Source of the DNA: Hymenobacter montanus
GTDB taxonomy: Bacteria; Bacteroidota; Bacteroidia; Cytophagales; Hymenobacteraceae
Length of the DNA stretch: 64,000 bases
Direction of reading: 5' to 3'
Assembly: GCF_014699115.1 (NCBI RefSeq)
Contig: NZ_JACXAD010000005.1
Location: 1-64,000, forward strand
Below, in pieces: positions 62,509 to 64,000 of this stretch. Numbering within the stretch: the first letter of the stretch is position 1; every line of letters starts with the position of its first letter. Made by a program: the position numbers and the translations under genes. Under the pieces are notes generated by a model that saw only the letters and a program-made list of their open reading frames with translations, was not told the DNA's origin and made no database searches.

Positions 62509-64000
62509 TTAGGGCGGTCCGCCCCCGGGAGGTCCCACGCCGGGAGGCGGGCCGCTGCCCTCGGGCCGGCCGTAGCCGCCGGGGCGGCCAAAGCCGCGCT
62601 CACCGCGGGGACTATCGGTTGGCTCGGTGGGGGCCACCACGTTGCCGCTGCGAATGTTGTAAGTAAACATCAGCATGAGGTAGCGCTGCAAAATCGTGGT
62701 CTGCACGTCTTCGTAGTATGCCTCGGTTACGTTGCGCTGAATGGCGCGGTTCTGGCCCAGCAAGTCGAAAGCGTAGAGCTTGATTTCGCCCCGCTGGCCG
62801 GGGAAGACTTTCTGGCCCAGGCTAGCGTTCCAGAGCAGGTACTGCTGGTTGTAGCCCGCCGACAGCCCTGAGTACGCCTGGTGCAACAGGTCGGTTTGGA
62901 GGGCGATGCCCGGCCCCACAATCCAGCTCAGCCGGAAGCGGGTAACCTGCGCGAAGTAGTTGCTATTAAGCCGGGCTTGCAGGGTGTTGCGCACGAAGTT
63001 CTGGCTCGACGTGGTCGAGGCCGTAAAGTCGAGGTTAGCGCTGATGTTGGAGCTGAGCGTCAGGCCGGCCCCCACCGAGGGCACCCGGGCGTAGTTCAGC
63101 GCGCCGTTCACCAGGCCCGGCGTCTGCGTAAAGCTGGCGTTCGCGCTCAGGTTCACGTTGGTTTTAATGGCTTTGATGGGCCGGCCGTAGCTAGCCAGCG
63201 AGCGCACCGAGTACTGCTGGCTGAGGTTGACGGGTTGGGTAAGCTGCCCGCCGGCGGGCAGGCGCACGCCCGGTGCACCCTCCGGCACTACGGTAACCTC
63301 GTCGGCTGCCACCACGGTGCGGTTAGCAATGGGGTTCTGGGTGAACGAGCCCGAGAGCAGCGCGAAGAAGTTACTCGACACCTCCGGGTTCGAAGCCGAG
63401 TAGCGAATCACCCCCGAATGCTGGAACTCCTGCCGCAACGTCGGGTTGCCGATGGTAAGCTGCAGGGGGTTGGCGTTGTTCACTACGGCCTGCAACTGGC
63501 TCACGCTGGGAGCGTTGGTATTAGTACGATAGAAGAACCGTAGATTTTTCTGCCGCGAGAATCGGTAGGTGAGGCTGGCATTGGGCAGCACGTTCACGAA
63601 GTAGTAGCGCCCAGTACTGGGTCGGGGGTACTGCGCGTCGCTGTACAGCTCGGCGTACTGCCCGGCCAGCCCCACGCTGGCCTGGTACTTGGGTGTAACG
63701 TGCCGATAAGTCAGCCCACCCGACTGGGTTAGGTAGTAGTTTTCGAAAACGTTGCTCAGGCCCTCGTTCAGCTGCCGGGTATCGCCGGTCAGCACATCGT
63801 AGGTGTATTTATTCGACTCGTTGGGCGCGTAGCTGATGGCGTAGCTACCCTGCAGCTGGTCCTGCTTGGTGAGGGCTTCCGTGAGGGCCAGGTTGGCGTT
63901 GAGGCTGCCGCCGTTCTGCTTCAGTGTACTGGTTTGGTTGAGGTTGTTAATAGCAGAGCCCGTGTCGACCGTTCGCAGGGCATTGTCGCCCTTGCGCTGG
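62509..64000 (-). CDS. Outer-membrane beta-barrel protein, 5'-truncated by the window
   Basis: The frame is open from the stop at 62509 to the window end (at least ~497 residues), so the start is outside. Strands such as YYLTQSGGLTYRHVTPKYQ, LRFFYRTNTNAPSVSQLQA, and ANPLQLTIGNPTLRQEFQHS with YSASNPEV match the C-terminal barrel of Bacteroidota TonB-dependent-receptor-like 'outer membrane beta-barrel' proteins. It ends in a Gly/Pro/Arg-rich tail (~40 residues) after the last barrel strand. The plug or carboxypeptidase-like domain would lie beyond the window. Substrate unknown. Confidence 0.88.
   Translation of the reverse strand, partial: QRKGDNALRTVDTGSAINNLNQTSTLKQNGGSLNANLALTEALTKQDQLQGSYAISYAPNESNKYTYDVLTGDTRQLNEGLSNVFENYYLTQSGGLTYRHVTPKYQASVGLAGQYAELYSDAQYPRPSTGRYYFVNVLPNASLTYRFSRQKNLRFFYRTNTNAPSVSQLQAVVNNANPLQLTIGNPTLRQEFQHSGVIRYSASNPEVSSNFFALLSGSFTQNPIANRTVVAADEVTVVPEGAPGVRLPAGGQLTQPVNLSQQYSVRSLASYGRPIKAIKTNVNLSANASFTQTPGLVNGALNYARVPSVGAGLTLSSNISANLDFTASTTSSQNFVRNTLQARLNSNYFAQVTRFRLSWIVGPGIALQTDLLHQAYSGLSAGYNQQYLLWNASLGQKVFPGQRGEIKLYAFDLLGQNRAIQRNVTEAYYEDVQTTILQRYLMLMFTYNIRSGNVVAPTEPTDSPRGERGFGRPGGYGRPEGSGPPPGVGPPGGGPP

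Overview
The window is a chromosomal segment of a Bacteroidota bacterium, most likely a Hymenobacter-type member of the Cytophagales. The evidence is high-GC protein-coding DNA with Bacteroidota -7 boxes (TAnnTTTG, sometimes with an upstream TTG), frequent GTG/TTG starts, an S16 protein with a long acidic/Ala-rich tail, a Rho factor with a roughly 325-residue disordered insert, and Bacteroidota families such as DUF3570, DUF4266, DUF4173 and OMP beta-barrel proteins. I saw no rRNA, tRNA, CRISPR array, prophage or intact insertion sequence.

Layout. 1-8.4 kb: acyl-CoA carboxylase beta subunit, an envelope block (MCE/MlaD-like protein, N-acetylmuramoyl-L-alanine amidase, LptD) and panB. 8.4-11.1 kb: a lipoprotein, an RluA-type pseudouridine synthase and a small patch of unrecognised, possibly frameshifted ORFs. 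11.2-18.4 kb: fatty-acid desaturase, the rpsP-rimM-trmD-rplS ribosome block, two hypothetical proteins, a PTPS/QueD-folE pair and a TIGR01777 epimerase. 18.4-20.9 kb: a lower-GC insert with an LRR protein and an orphan gene. 20.9-31.3 kb: PBP1A, small membrane proteins, then a regulated membrane/redox cluster (DUF4173 protein, ferritin-like di-iron protein, B12-type radical SAM protein, winged-helix regulator with a coupled membrane partner). 31.6-34.9 kb: methyltransferase, UbiA prenyltransferase, lipoprotein, DsbA-family protein. 35-43.6 kb: rho, serS, a lower-GC chain of three overlapping unknown ORFs fused by overlap to a heptosyltransferase-like gene, and a PolX homologue with a decayed polymerase site. 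43.7-47.9 kb: lipoprotein, a 159-bp MITE-like element, and a thioredoxin-ApbE-DUF4266-DUF3570 cluster. 48-52.9 kb: EVE protein, secreted hypotheticals, aminopeptidase P and thioredoxin. 53.2-55.7 kb: a lower-GC MBOAT/SGNH acyltransferase pair. 55.8-64 kb: dnaE, a LysM transglycosylase and the 3' part of an outer-membrane beta-barrel gene.

The two best candidates for under-described biology are: (1) the 24.9-30.8 kb cluster, in which three 15-bp palindromes of the form CTTTG-N5-CAAAG (one with a mismatch) sit 9-13 bp before the start codons of the regulator operon, the radical SAM gene and the DUF4173 gene; this suggests a local regulon run by the winged-helix protein. (2) the Trx-ApbE-DUF4266-DUF3570 cluster, which looks like an envelope redox system around a tiny lipoprotein ending in GGGCGCN. 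Several large intergenic palindromes are also present, including one repeated element at two distant sites.
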